Below the pieces are notes generated by a model that searched no databases, was not told where the DNA came from, and saw only the letters and a program-made list of their open reading frames with translations. DNA of 64,000 nt. Origin: Pelobates cultripes. Lineage: Eukaryota > Chordata > Amphibia > Anura > Pelobatidae. Below are positions 11,050-21,465 of this stretch, piece by piece. Both the position numbers and the translations under genes were made by a program. The stretch's first letter is position 1. Each line of letters opens with the position of its first letter. The DNA lies in the NCBI GenBank assembly GCA_933207985.1, contig OW240916.1, positions 312,094,767 through 312,158,766 of the forward strand. Reading direction: 5' to 3'.

Positions 11050-11669
11050 ACGGACGGACGGACGTCCATGGAGAGATGGACGCGAAAAGACGGACACGCA
11101 TGCAGATAAGCACTTAGATCAGTATTTAGAAAGAGAGACGGATACAGAGAGACAGAAATACAGATAGACATGGAGATACAGACACAGAGAGAAAGACACA
11201 CATACGGATAGATTCATAGATCGGTAGTCAGACAGAGAGACAGACACGGAGAGACAGAAATACAGATAGACACGGAGAGACAGATATGGAGAGACAGACA
11301 GACATGCAGATAGATACATAGATCAGTAGTCAGACAGAGAGACAGACAATGAGAGACAGACATGCATGCAGATAAGTACATAGATCGTAAGTCAGACAGA
11401 GACAGACACGGAGAGACAGAAATACACATAGACATAGAGAGACAGACATGGAGAGACAGACAGACATGCGGATAGATAAATAGATCAGTAGTCAGACAGA
11501 GAGACAGACACAGAGAGACAGACACACATGCAGATAGATTCAGACAGATACTGAGAGACAGACAGACACGGAGAGACAGAGAGACATGCAGATAGATACA
11601 TAGATCATTAGTAGTGACAGAGAGACAGACCGAAAGATAGAAAGACAGACAGTGAAGCAGACAGACAGT
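11050..11669. repeat. GACA/GATA minisatellite with higher-order units
   Basis: About 620 bp of irregular GACAGACA, GAGAGACAGA and GATAGATA blocks. Landmark hexamers TAGATC occur at 11115, 11217, 11319, 11381, 11481 and 11601, giving spacings of 102, 102, 62, 100 and 120 bp, so unit blocks of roughly 100 bp have been duplicated and trimmed. The left end begins with CGGACGGACGGACG. The composition is like the GATA/GACA (Bkm-type) repeats described in vertebrates. Minus-strand open frames rich in C, L, S and Y are composition artefacts. Confidence 0.92.
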
Positions 11670-13711
11670 TAAATATGAAATGCATGATTGGATCTCAAAC
11701 TCATTAACAGAATCTGTTTCAACTAAAATAATCTAATGATTAATAAAAATGACAGTTCTTTAAACTTCGTGTGAGTTCCTTTTCCTGGTACAATGGAGCA
11801 GCGTTCGTCAAGTATGAATTTATGATAGGTTTCCCCAGTTTAGCAACCCAGGCATGTCTGAACCTGAGAGTACAACCTGAAATCCGATTTAGAATGCAGA
11901 GTAACAAATAAATGCAGTATATAAACTGTGCACAGCCAAAAGTCGCAGTGATCCGATATCACATGGGTATTGCATACATTTCATATTAATTGGACACCCT
12001 GGACTATATAATTGGCTCATGGGACTGTCCATTGTAAATATTTGCAAAAAAAGGGAAGGGCAGACTTTATTATCAAAAGTGCTTTTTCAATAGGATTCCA
12101 TGGATTTTAGCTGAGGCCCAGACATGACCAAATTTCCCAGTAATCCTCAAAGGCATCACAATTATATAATTTTCTATTATTTTATTTCAACATACTTTTT
12201 AATTGCGTTTTCAGACGTTAAACTGGTACTGTGAACAAATTTCAAGGGTGATGCGGAGCGAATGAAGAAAGCACATCGAAAAATAAAGGCTACTATACCA
12301 ATCTAGCTGAAAGAGTTGAATAAGGTATTGGCTTGAATAAGAGTGAATGTCGTAGAGAGGTCTTTATCTGTTAGGAGAGTTGCAGTACGCAGAGTGCAGC
12401 TTCAGTAACCTAGTGTCCATGGCAACCCTAAGCACCTGACAACCACAGAGAACAAGGAGATGGGCCCCAGGGGAACCAAAGGGGGGAGCAAATCCCAGAC
12501 CCACCTTTGACACTACTGAACACACTTGTTCCTAAGAGGCCGTCATTCTCTGATGAATACATGGGAATGTTGGGTTTTAAACACACAGGTTAAAATCCAA
12601 AGAAGAATGAAGATTGCGTTGCTACAAACTTTCAAAATATTTTCGTTTTTGTTTCTCTTATTTGGAATGCTGAAACTTAAACGTTTAAAAAAATAAAAAA
12701 AAATTGAATGCACCAATTCACAAAGAATAATAGGTAAAGCTTGCATTGAGAAACAGAAATATTTACTGTAAATAAAACCATCTGCCCTTACGCAGTGCCC
12801 CGGATTAAACAAATGTAAATTTAGTTTCCCTTCTTTATATATTCGGATTCTGGATTTTAACTAAAATTATCAGTAAGGTGTTTAGTATTCCGAATTTATG
12901 AGATTTCTGTTTATCTCACACGGCACAATATCATCACTAGGGAGAGACGATAGATAAAGATCTGTTATATCTATTGGCCTTAGTTGATCCCCAATAAATG
13001 GAGAAATAACCATAGAGACAGCCTGTCAATTCTCCTAATCCACTGAAATGAGATCTCACACACTTACATTGGGGGCTTGTCAAGGCTTCACTTTCTGCCA
13101 AAAGAAAAACACTTTTCCAGACTGCTTGGCATTTGTGCAGATATGTTTTCTTCAAAGTCTCTCTCTAAGCTGATAAGTATCACTAGATGTTAATTAACTG
13201 TTTGTATGCCAGCAAGACAAAATGTTTGTCTTTTTATTGCCCCATATGACACTGAAATGGGTCACTTTCTCCTTTAGGCTCTCTCTGTAGTATTTTCAAT
13301 ACTGGTTGTTAGTCAAGGTTGATTAGCATAAGTGGACACTTAGTATAAAGGCATTCGATACAGCTTTCAATCACAACACATAGGGTATATATTCTAAAAG
13401 TTGTAAACATGTTACCAGTAGACAAATGTTACCCTTTAAAGTGCAGAACAGGGAATAATTAAAGGGTTTAGGGTCTTATAGGACTAGCATGCTATACAAA
13501 TTAAACAATCTAAATACGTCAATGAGAAACACTAAGTGATATGACTTATAGACCACGAAAGTAACTAATTGTCGATTTGTTTTTTGAGTTTGGGTTTCCA
13601 ACACTGGGATGTTCTATATCTTTACTGGTGGCGACCATTAATTTACACATATTCATGTATTATACAGTCACTGACCATGATCTCAATTCTAATTGGCCGG
13701 GAACATTATTT
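11670..13711. other. AT-rich unique sequence with a GC-richer patch at 12360-12540
   Basis: No gene recognised. The patch around 12400-12520 is less AT-rich (for example AGATGGGCCCCAGGGGAACC near 12459) and may be an unrecognised old repeat. The rest is AT-rich. Confidence 0.4.
12413..12426 (+). promoter_or_regulatory. RFX/X-box-like site
   Basis: GTGTCCATGGCAAC fits GTNRCCNNRGYAAC at 13 of 14 positions, with an intact GGCAAC half-site. RFX factors bind such sites upstream of ciliary and other genes, but no promoter is visible nearby. Motif match only. Confidence 0.25.
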
Positions 13712-13832
13712 CTCTAAAGCAGGGGTTCCCAAAAGGTAGATCCTCAGAGGTTTTAAAACTGCAGCTTCCATGATGCTTTGGCATTCGAAAAGCATTCGAA
13801 AAGCTTGCATAGCATCACGTGAGTTGTAGTTT

Positions 13833-15766
13833 CAATTACTTCCTCCCTCGGGCTATCACAGTGGGCTAATTCTCCCACTCACGTAGATGGCAATACCCTT
13901 GACCTAATCTTCACTTATGCATGTACAGTATCTAATATCTGCAACACTCCATTTCCTCTCTCTGATCACCACCTCTTATCATTTGCTCTCGAGTACCCCC
14001 ACACCCAACAACCTCAGCCTAACCCCCCTCAACTCAGGAGGGACCTTAATTCTCTTGATCTCCAGCAGTTATCAGCTGATATTGATTCACGACTGCTGTC
14101 CATCCCTTCCCTCTCCTGTCCTTCACTGGCCATCTCTGCATATAACTCTACCCTTACATCTGCCTTGAACTCTGCAGCACCACTCCAAACAAGCACCTTG
14201 AGGAGGACCCGCCCCCAACCACGGCATACTAAATCAACACGTTACCTGCAAAGATTCTCCCGTTATGCTGAATGCTCCTGGAGGAAGTCTTGCACCCAGT
14301 CAGACTTTCTCCATTATAGATTCATATTGTGTTCATACAGTGCAGCCCTTGCCAAACAGTCCTACTTTTCCTATCTCATGAGTTCATGCTCCCGCAATCC
14401 CAGGCGTCTCTTTGACACCTTTAATTCTCTTCTTCGTCCTGCTGTGTCCAACCCCCCAAACTAACCTTACTGCTGATAACTTTGCATGTTACTTTACTGA
14501 TAAGATTGAACAGCTAAGGAAAGAATTCTCCCCTCCTTGCCATTCTGTTTCTCAACCACACATAGATCATTCCTTTCCTACCCTTCAGACATTCTCCCCG
14601 GTTACTGACCAAGAGGTGGCTGCTCTTCTTTGCTCCTCTCGCCCCACCACTTGCCCACTCGATCCTGTCCGATCTCACCTTATTAGATCTCTCTCCACTT
14701 GTCTCGTGCCTTCTTTAACACACATCTTCAACTGCTCTCTCTCTTCTGGCATTGTCTCTGCTGACCTTAAACCTGCCACTGTAGTACCTATACTAAAAAA
14801 ACCATCCCTCGACCCGTCCTACCCCTATAACTATCGTCCCATATCCCTGCTTCCTTTTTCCTCAAAGCTTCTGGAAAGACTTATCTTTACCCGTGTGTCT
14901 CATTTCCTCAATTCCAAATCTCTCCTTGACCTCCTTCAATCTGGCTTCCGCTCTCTCCACTCTACTGAGACTGTGCTTATCAAAGTTACTAACAACCTAA
15001 TAGCAGCTAAATCCAAAGGCCACTACTCCATACTAATTCTTCTCAACCTCTCTGGATTATTGTAACCCTCTCCTGATTGGTCTTCCCAAAAGCCGTACTG
15101 CACCGCTACAGTCCATAATGAACGCTGCTGTCAGACTGATTTTCCTTGCTTGTCGTTTCTCTCACACCTCACCCCTCTGCCAGTCCTTAAATTGGCTTCC
15201 TGTATGCTACAAGAGTCAATGCAAGGTGCTAATTCCCACCTATAAAGCACTGAACAACTCTAGCCCCTCATATCTCCTCACAGATCCATAGATATGTCCC
15301 TTCTCGGTCTCTCCGCTCTGCCCGTGACCACTTCCTGTCCGTTATCTGCACCCGTACGGCCAACTCACGCTTGCAGGACTTCTCGCGGGCGGCTCCCTTC
15401 CTATGGAATAGCCTGCCTACCCCCATCAGACTCTCCCCTAGTCTTGCATCTTTTAAGAAGTGCCTTAAAACCCATCTCTTTAGGAAAGCTTATGGCCTCC
15501 AAGACTAACCTCTACCTCACATACTTGTCTCTTGCTCTCTCCTAAATGGCAGCCCACCTTATTTGACTGCAAATTCCTGTCCTAATGTGTTTTACATCCC
15601 ACCTCCTATAGACTGTAAGCTCAATTGAGCAGGGCCCTCTTAAACCTATTGTTCCCATAAGTTTATTTGTAATTGTCCTATTTATAGTTAAATCCCCTCT
15701 CATAATATTGTAAAGCGCTATGGAAGCTGTTGGCGCTACATAACTGGCAATAATAATAATAAATAA
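13833..15766 (+). mobile_element. L2-type LINE, 5' truncated and internally deleted
   Basis: It covers the end of the endonuclease domain, the linker and N-terminal reverse transcriptase, a deletion, the C-terminal ORF and the 3' UTR. The UTR has TAGACTGTAAGCTC near 15610, GAGCAGGGCCCTC near 15629 and ATTGTAAAGCGCTATGGAAG near 15708, then an (AAT)n tail. It lies inside the hAT-type MITE, so it inserted later. Short candidate target duplications (TAGTT at both edges) are seen but are too short to be firm. Confidence 0.88.
13865..15508 (+). pseudogene. L2 endonuclease/reverse transcriptase ORF remnant, frameshifted, catalytic core deleted
   Basis: From 13865 (frame of 13886) it reads DGNTLDLIFTYA and SDHHLLSF, the last conserved motif of the APE-type endonuclease. 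After a linker, a frameshift near 14460 moves to the frame containing [16 protein letters not shown], then [36 protein letters not shown] and [19 protein letters not shown], which are reverse transcriptase motifs. At about 15050 the sequence jumps to [12 protein letters not shown], skipping the region that should hold the FADD/YADD catalytic aspartates. A frame break near 15285 follows, then LQDFSRAAPFLWNSLP and a final TAA at 15506-15508. It cannot be active. Confidence 0.87.
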
Positions 15767-15818
15767 TAATAGTTCTACAACATCTGGGGATCTACCTTTT
15801 GGGTCCCCTGCTCTAAAG

Positions 15819-16524
15819 GAAACTTTTCTCTTACATGCGAGCTTATGGCTGCAATAATATGCATTACAAGCAAACCCAATAAGAATTTAACACTTATCTG
15901 AACTTGCATCAGTGTGTTATTTCTGTAAAAAGCGAGTTATATTAAGATGTTATTGACTATTTAATGTACGTTCCCTTAGTTAAGGTTTAAAATCTGATAG
16001 AAGAGACATCGCAACTTGTAGCCTTACTGTACTGTAGGATATTTACACTGTTGATGTATTCATTTTGTATGATACATTAATATTAACATAAATATATAAC
16101 TTACTGAGAAGCCTGTGTAGAACTGGTAATTTGAAGTCCATATCTCCTGATGCCAAGGTATTCATATACAAGCGCTCATTGTTTTCATCTGTCGGTCCAA
16201 TGGGAAATGAATAATGAGCCACAGGAGAGTGGCAGGTGTTACGTGATGCATACTTTATAACCAGGTGTATCAGTATTTGTATCTCAATTTACCATGACGG
16301 CACTTATCCACTAAACAGTGCATCGAAAAGCAGTGACAACTAAATTGAGAATTTAAGCAAAATGGCCAAGCTGAAAAGTGCAGCTATGACAGCCTATACC
16401 TTGCAGAGCATTGCAGTTATGACATCATATACTATGAAACCCTGCTTCAATCAGCTCACAGCGGAGGGCCGCAATATGTATGCTCTATTCGAGTGACAAT
16501 TTTGTATAAATCTTTCTTTTTTTC
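15819..16524. other. AT-rich unique sequence
   Basis: No recognised gene or repeat between the nested insertion and the next MITE. Confidence 0.4.
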
Positions 16525-16665
16525 TTAAAGGACCACTCTAGGCACCCAGACCACTTCAGCTTAATGAAGTGGTCTGGGTGCCAGGTCCAGCTAGGGTTAA
16601 CCCATTTTTTTTATAAACATAGCAGTTTCAGAGTATGTTTTCCTTGCACTATAGTGGTCCTTTAA
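16525..16665. mobile_element. T2/Kolobok-type MITE, complete
   Basis: Termini TTAAAGGACCACTCTAGG and CACTATAGTGGTCCTTTAA form an inverted repeat anchored on TTAA at both sides (16525-16528 and 16662-16665). At 16541-16582 there is a perfect 18-bp stem, beginning GGCACCCAGACCACTTCA, with a 6-nt loop. The element is 141 bp including the TTAAs and has no coding capacity. TTAA target sites with TTAAAGG ends are the hallmark of T2/Kolobok MITEs in frogs. Confidence 0.88.
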
Positions 16666-17959
16666 ATGTATTACTTAGATTTGGTCCATAATCCCATGTC
16701 TTTTTCTTCCCTTTCCCAACCTGCAACATTTTTCTATTCCATTTCTATTCCACTGCGTCAGGACTTGGGTTTCTGGGACTTGTAGTTTAGCTGTTTGCTT
16801 CCTAAACTTTCTGCAGCAAAACTGACACATTAAATTTCCATAAACCGCTGCTTATAGGATAAGCTCAGTATTGCTATAGAATGTTACGTGAGCATTGCAA
16901 CCGGCTGTGTCACTTCCAGGTCTGTTAAATGTTTACATCTGAACTTTCAAAGTCTGGGGATGTGCTACAAATGCAGGAAATTCAAATGTGAGCATCCTTT
17001 ATATTTGTTAACCTTTTAAAATCCTTAATTAAAAAAAAATCTCAATGCAATGTATAAAGAATAGGTGTGCTCCAGCTAGGAGTCTCTCTTTCAGTAGAAT
17101 AAAACAGAGCTGATAATGTAAAGACAAAGAAAAAAAATATGCAATCCTTTTAAAAGCAAAACAAATGACTAATTTTCACTGAATGTTTTAAAAAGGGATG
17201 TTAATGACACATTTCTATGCAATGCATGCATAATCCGTGTGAATTAACAGATAGTCCTAATACTCGCTGCAGGAATGTGGCCTTGTTTTTATGTTTCATT
17301 TTAACTACACCACTCGATCTGAGACTGAACTTCGAGTCACATCAAATGTAGTTCAACATCAGCTGCAACGTCACAGGTTGTCCAATGCTAACTTAAACAA
17401 TGAAAGGAAGTGCATCTCCAAGGTGTTTAAATAAGGGCTCTGCTTATGCTCTAAATTCATGACAATACTTGTATGGCTCATACTTTGATTTACATTTTTT
17501 TCTTCAAATTTTATAATGATTTCAGATGACTTTAGGGAACACTGAATAAGTTGCATTGTTCCGAAATGCCAATGACTTGTCTTTTTAACGTCAAAGATAG
17601 TGACAAATTATGTTTGTCGAAGACTAAACAAGCACAGAGCAGGATGAGCTTCTATTAATTGCTTCTTATATGTAGCGTAAGATGGATGGAACCGTGATAT
17701 ACAAAGTAAGCTTGTATTCAGAGCTTTTCCAATTATTCAGTCAGTATCTTCAGCCTTATATACATACTAAAGGCTTTATTCACTAAACACTGGATGGTAG
17801 TCAATTAAAAAATAAGTTGCAACATTTAGTCAAAAAGTGCTGAGTTGTAAAAAAATAAACATAAAATAAAAACTCACGTAACCTGGTGAATTTAATGGAA
17901 CTTTGCCAATCAGTTTTCAGTTGAGTATGTTTCAGTGTGTAATAAATAAACCCTCTGCA
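16666..17959. other. AT-rich unique sequence
   Basis: Near 17770 the phrase TTTATTCACTAAACACTGGA resembles a small repeat motif also glimpsed near 41963 and 49780. No gene recognised. Confidence 0.4.
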
Positions 17960-18050
17960 TGTCTGTCTGTCTATCATCTATTCCTGTCTGTCTGTTTTTA
18001 TATCTGTGTCTGTCAGTCTGTCCATCTGTTCTTTACCCATCTGTCTCTCC
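17960..18050. repeat. Degenerate (TCTG)n/(TCTA)n
   Basis: GTCTGTCTGTCTATC and further CTGTCTGTCTG blocks make a 90-bp degenerate tetranucleotide tract. On the other strand it is GACA/GATA, the same type as the minisatellite at 11050-11669. Confidence 0.75.
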
Positions 18051-19841
18051 TATCGCTAAAGCAGGAGGGTGTTAAAGTAGACCTCTGATCTTGGTAAACA
18101 ATGTATTGGTCATATTTGCACATATTTATTTACAAATTTCTTGTGGTTTTATCTATTTAATAGAATGGAATAAATGACTGAATTTTCTGTCTTCTTGGAT
18201 GCATACAAAGACTTACAAAGACTTATCCATTTAATTGAGACTCTGACAAGTCTTGTTGATCCAAATGACATGCATCGCTGTTCCAAACATAATTTACATA
18301 TTATTGGATATTACATTGTTAAAAAAAAAATTCACATTATAAAAATGGTCATTGTACATATTCGGTAATAATATGTGCTGTGACCTGACCCAAGGTCTAT
18401 TCAGTAGAGATGAGCTGAGCGAAAGCATTTACATATTTATAGAAACACAAGTGGAAAATATGCTTAGAATTATTGGTGATACACTGAGTTTATACAATTT
18501 TGAACCATTTGCATATCAAACCAACGAGAGGGCTGCATTAGTGGTTGAAAATATTTTATTCCTACACCAAATATCCCACCTCCTACACCTTACCGCTATA
18601 CTCTTTGATTTATACTTCTCATAGGGTGAAGCGTTTCCTTTCAGCGGTACCTATATTATAACTCATATCCAAGGTCAGAGGTCATGGTCTTCAAAGTGAC
18701 AGGAGTAATGATAATACAACATAATTCACCCAGGGATAAATGTCAGCTAAGAATCAAGTGGTGTACAGAAAACATATAGAGCATCTCCTACTATCCAATA
18801 TGTTTAGAGTCTCCAGGGCATCTCGTCTCAGACAAGGTTAAGTAGGTAAAGCAGAACTTAAATTCACATTCCTGACTTTTTTGCAGGCAAAACAATTTTT
18901 GGGATGATAATAAGCCTTTAAAGAACAATGAATGAATATTGTTAGAAGCGTACTTTGGAGAAAAATACAGGAATTGGAAAAAAAGTATCAGTTTGTTGTA
19001 TATTTAAATATATTAAAATAAAAAATGTAAATAATCCCCCAAAAAATAAGAAAAATATACGAAAACTACAATGTATAATTAATGTATAATAGCATAGTGC
19101 AATGATTATAATGTTCTATAATGAAAAATAATAATAGAAAATAATAGGTATTGTACAGTTAACTGTTTTATCAATGACATGGTGGATTGTAATGGGTGCT
19201 TTAACTTTCTCAGGATCACAGTGTCTCACATGCTTGGGTCAGTAGACCCTTCTAATTTGGGTAAGGCGACTCTAGCAATCCCCAGTGTTTTAGTAAGGAA
19301 ATATAATGCGATCATTTCCTCAAACCGGTTAATATTTGCCAATGCCCCTTCTTCACTTATCAATGTACGTGTGAATTAAATGGATAGGAGGCCATGTGCC
19401 CGTCCATTTTTTCACCTTTATAGGGAGCTCTGTACTCAGATGTGTCCTTGTTGTTTTCTCTCTGACTACCAGGGCTATAGAATAACAAGAGGCCCAACCA
19501 CCATAGCCATTCAATATTCAGATGTTACCATTCTCTGCTAGAGATGAACTTGATGCTTTCAAAGATGTACATTATCCTACATTCTCCTGACACCCCGCCA
19601 GGCAAAGAGGATCAACTAGTGCCGAGGTGCCAGGATCCTTGATTATAATATATTGGCATTAAGAAAGAGAGTTATTAAGTGTAGCAAACCGCCTGGCACC
19701 CCAACTGGGTGCCTCCGCCAATTGCTGCATCCTTAGTGCTTACCGAGTACCACAAGCACCGCACCAGACACCACTACATTAAGTGAGTGACTTAAACATG
19801 GGGCCAGGATGTTGCTTATAAAAATAAATAAATTCAGTAAT

Positions 19842-19842
<1 letters not shown>
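18051..19842. other. Mostly AT-rich sequence, GC-richer patch at 19590-19790
   Basis: The 19590-19790 patch contains ACACCCCGCCAGGCAAAGAG and GCCTGGCACCCCAACTGGGT and may be an old repeat that I cannot classify. No coding gene recognised. Confidence 0.35.

Positions 19843-19872
<30 letters not shown>
19843..19872. repeat. (TA)n microsatellite
   Basis: About 15 uninterrupted TA units. Confidence 0.95.
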
Positions 19873-19876
<4 letters not shown>

Positions 19877-21194
19877 TTAATACTATTGGTTTTTATTTTT
19901 AATTTTTTTGCAAGTACATCTGCTATCGAAGAGAAAATAATGTATTTAAATCTTTTAAAATACGTAACAATCATTGTTAACAACCACATATCCAGTTATT
20001 TATTAAAATAGTATATTTAATGCAATGTATTATGAAAAATGAGCTGATGAAATGTATTTTATTTATTTTTTGGTTGAAATTATCATTTCACTTCTTTCCA
20101 TGGCTTCGGCTGGAATTTAAATTTTTGATAGATTTTTTTTTATACACTTATCCTGGACACCAGCTAATTATTTTGTGCACCAGTTAACCTCTGTGCTTTA
20201 ATGAAATGTAAATTGTACTATACTCCAATGCCTTTTGGGGGCTTATCTATCAAGTCCAAACCAGCTGGGGCAAATGCCCTCCATTGGAGTGGCATGGAAT
20301 GTTAGATAGCACAGGATGAGCAGGGTTTTTTTTGTATTTTATTCACTTGTATAACCTCTGATGGGTTACTACATTATATTTTTAATCTGTGGATGTCAAG
20401 ATTTACAGAGAATTAATGAAAGCACAGGGATTTCTGATTGACACAAGCAAACAATTTCACAGATATTCCATATTATATACCGCAAGTCATAGCTTATCAA
20501 GAATTCATATATTTAACAAAATATCAATGTTAGTTGATAAATAAAATAGTAGCAAAAATATAAGTTGATCTATGTAAAAAAAAATGTTTTTTAATATTTA
20601 GTATAACGTTAAGTTTTCAGCGCACACAAAGAAAAATATTACAGTGTTTTCAACATGTTTTTTTTTTTTTTTTAATAATGGATCAACTGGATATCATTGT
20701 TGGCCGTACAAAACTATGCTTCTTCCCTGCACATCTAATTGATGACCGGTAACAGACAGATATATAGTATAGATTATTATACCTATTTATTACTGCCCTA
20801 ACATTTCTTTCAAACAACTCTTAAGTTTCTTTTTTTTTTATGTTCAGGATAGTGTGTTTTAGTCATAGAGAATAGATCAGTCTCAAGGGAGAAGTATCAG
20901 CCTAGACAGAAAGAAAGATTGTTTAAACCCATCCTTCTATTCGGCTTTAACCGTTCTTGTAGACCAAAGCTATCTCAATGCATTCTGATTTTAGCACCAC
21001 ATAAAAACACGCCAGTAATTTTGCTTTAGAATAGGGTCATTTTGAGTTATGCTTATTTTATTTGTTTTTTAACATTGCATCACTATCAACTAGATACCAA
21101 GCCCAGGACTGGAATGGGACTAGGCCCGAGCATTAAACCACTCAGCAGATCTCAAACCATTCCAACTCTCCGAAACACATACTTCATCCTAATA
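19873..21194. other. AT-rich unique sequence
   Basis: T-runs lie at 20133-20140, 20660-20674 and 20831-20839. No gene or transposon recognised. Confidence 0.4.
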
Positions 21195-21340
21195 TTATTA
21201 GTTATTGGCCGATATATTCCACAGAGCTTTACAATATTATAAAGGGGAACATTTAACAATATATTAGACAATTACAAAATGTTACAGGAACAATAGGTTG
21301 GCGAAGACCCTGTTCAAACAAGCTTCCAATCTAGGGGATA
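21195..21340 (-). mobile_element. L2 3' tail fragment
   Basis: On the minus strand it begins CCCTAGATTGGAAGCTTG, continues AACAGGGTCTTCGCCAACC and TATTGTTCC, and ends with ATATTGTAAAGCTCTGTGGA. It is a solo tail without ORF. Confidence 0.75.
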
Positions 21341-21465
21341 TGTCATAAGTGTGCGAATGTGGTGAGTATTTGTGTAGTGTGCCATTTTTAAAATTATTGG
21401 GTGTATCAGTGTAGTGTTAGTGTATGTGAATCTGGGAGTGTATTGATGTATAGTGTCTGTCTGTG
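21341..21465. repeat. Degenerate GT-rich tract
   Basis: Irregular GTGTAGTG, GTGTATG and GTGAGTATTTGTG blocks, similar in style to 5160-5305. Confidence 0.6.

Larger units (their letters stand above)
13712..15818. mobile_element. hAT-type MITE split by an L2 insertion, with 8-bp target duplication
   Basis: The left terminus at 13720 reads CAGGGGTTCCCAAAAGGTAG and the right terminus ends GGGTCCCCTG at 15810. Exact 8-bp direct repeats CTCTAAAG flank them (13712-13719 and 15811-15818), as expected for hAT transposition. The left half (13720 to about 13838) includes CATGATGCTTTGGCATTCG and its inverted counterpart GCATAGCATCACGTGAGTTG. The right half (about 15766-15810) reads TCTACAACATCTGGGGATCT. 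Without the L2 the element would be about 165 bp and foldback-shaped. It encodes nothing. Confidence 0.88.

Noticed and set aside
11001..11525. Overlapping minus-strand open frames rich in C, L, S and Y
   Set aside because: They arise from the GACA/GATA minisatellite, which lacks stop codons in some frames. No unit encodes a recognisable protein.
11050..11669. CRISPR-like array
   Set aside because: Units are simple tetranucleotide variants without constant repeats and unique spacers, and the window is eukaryotic.
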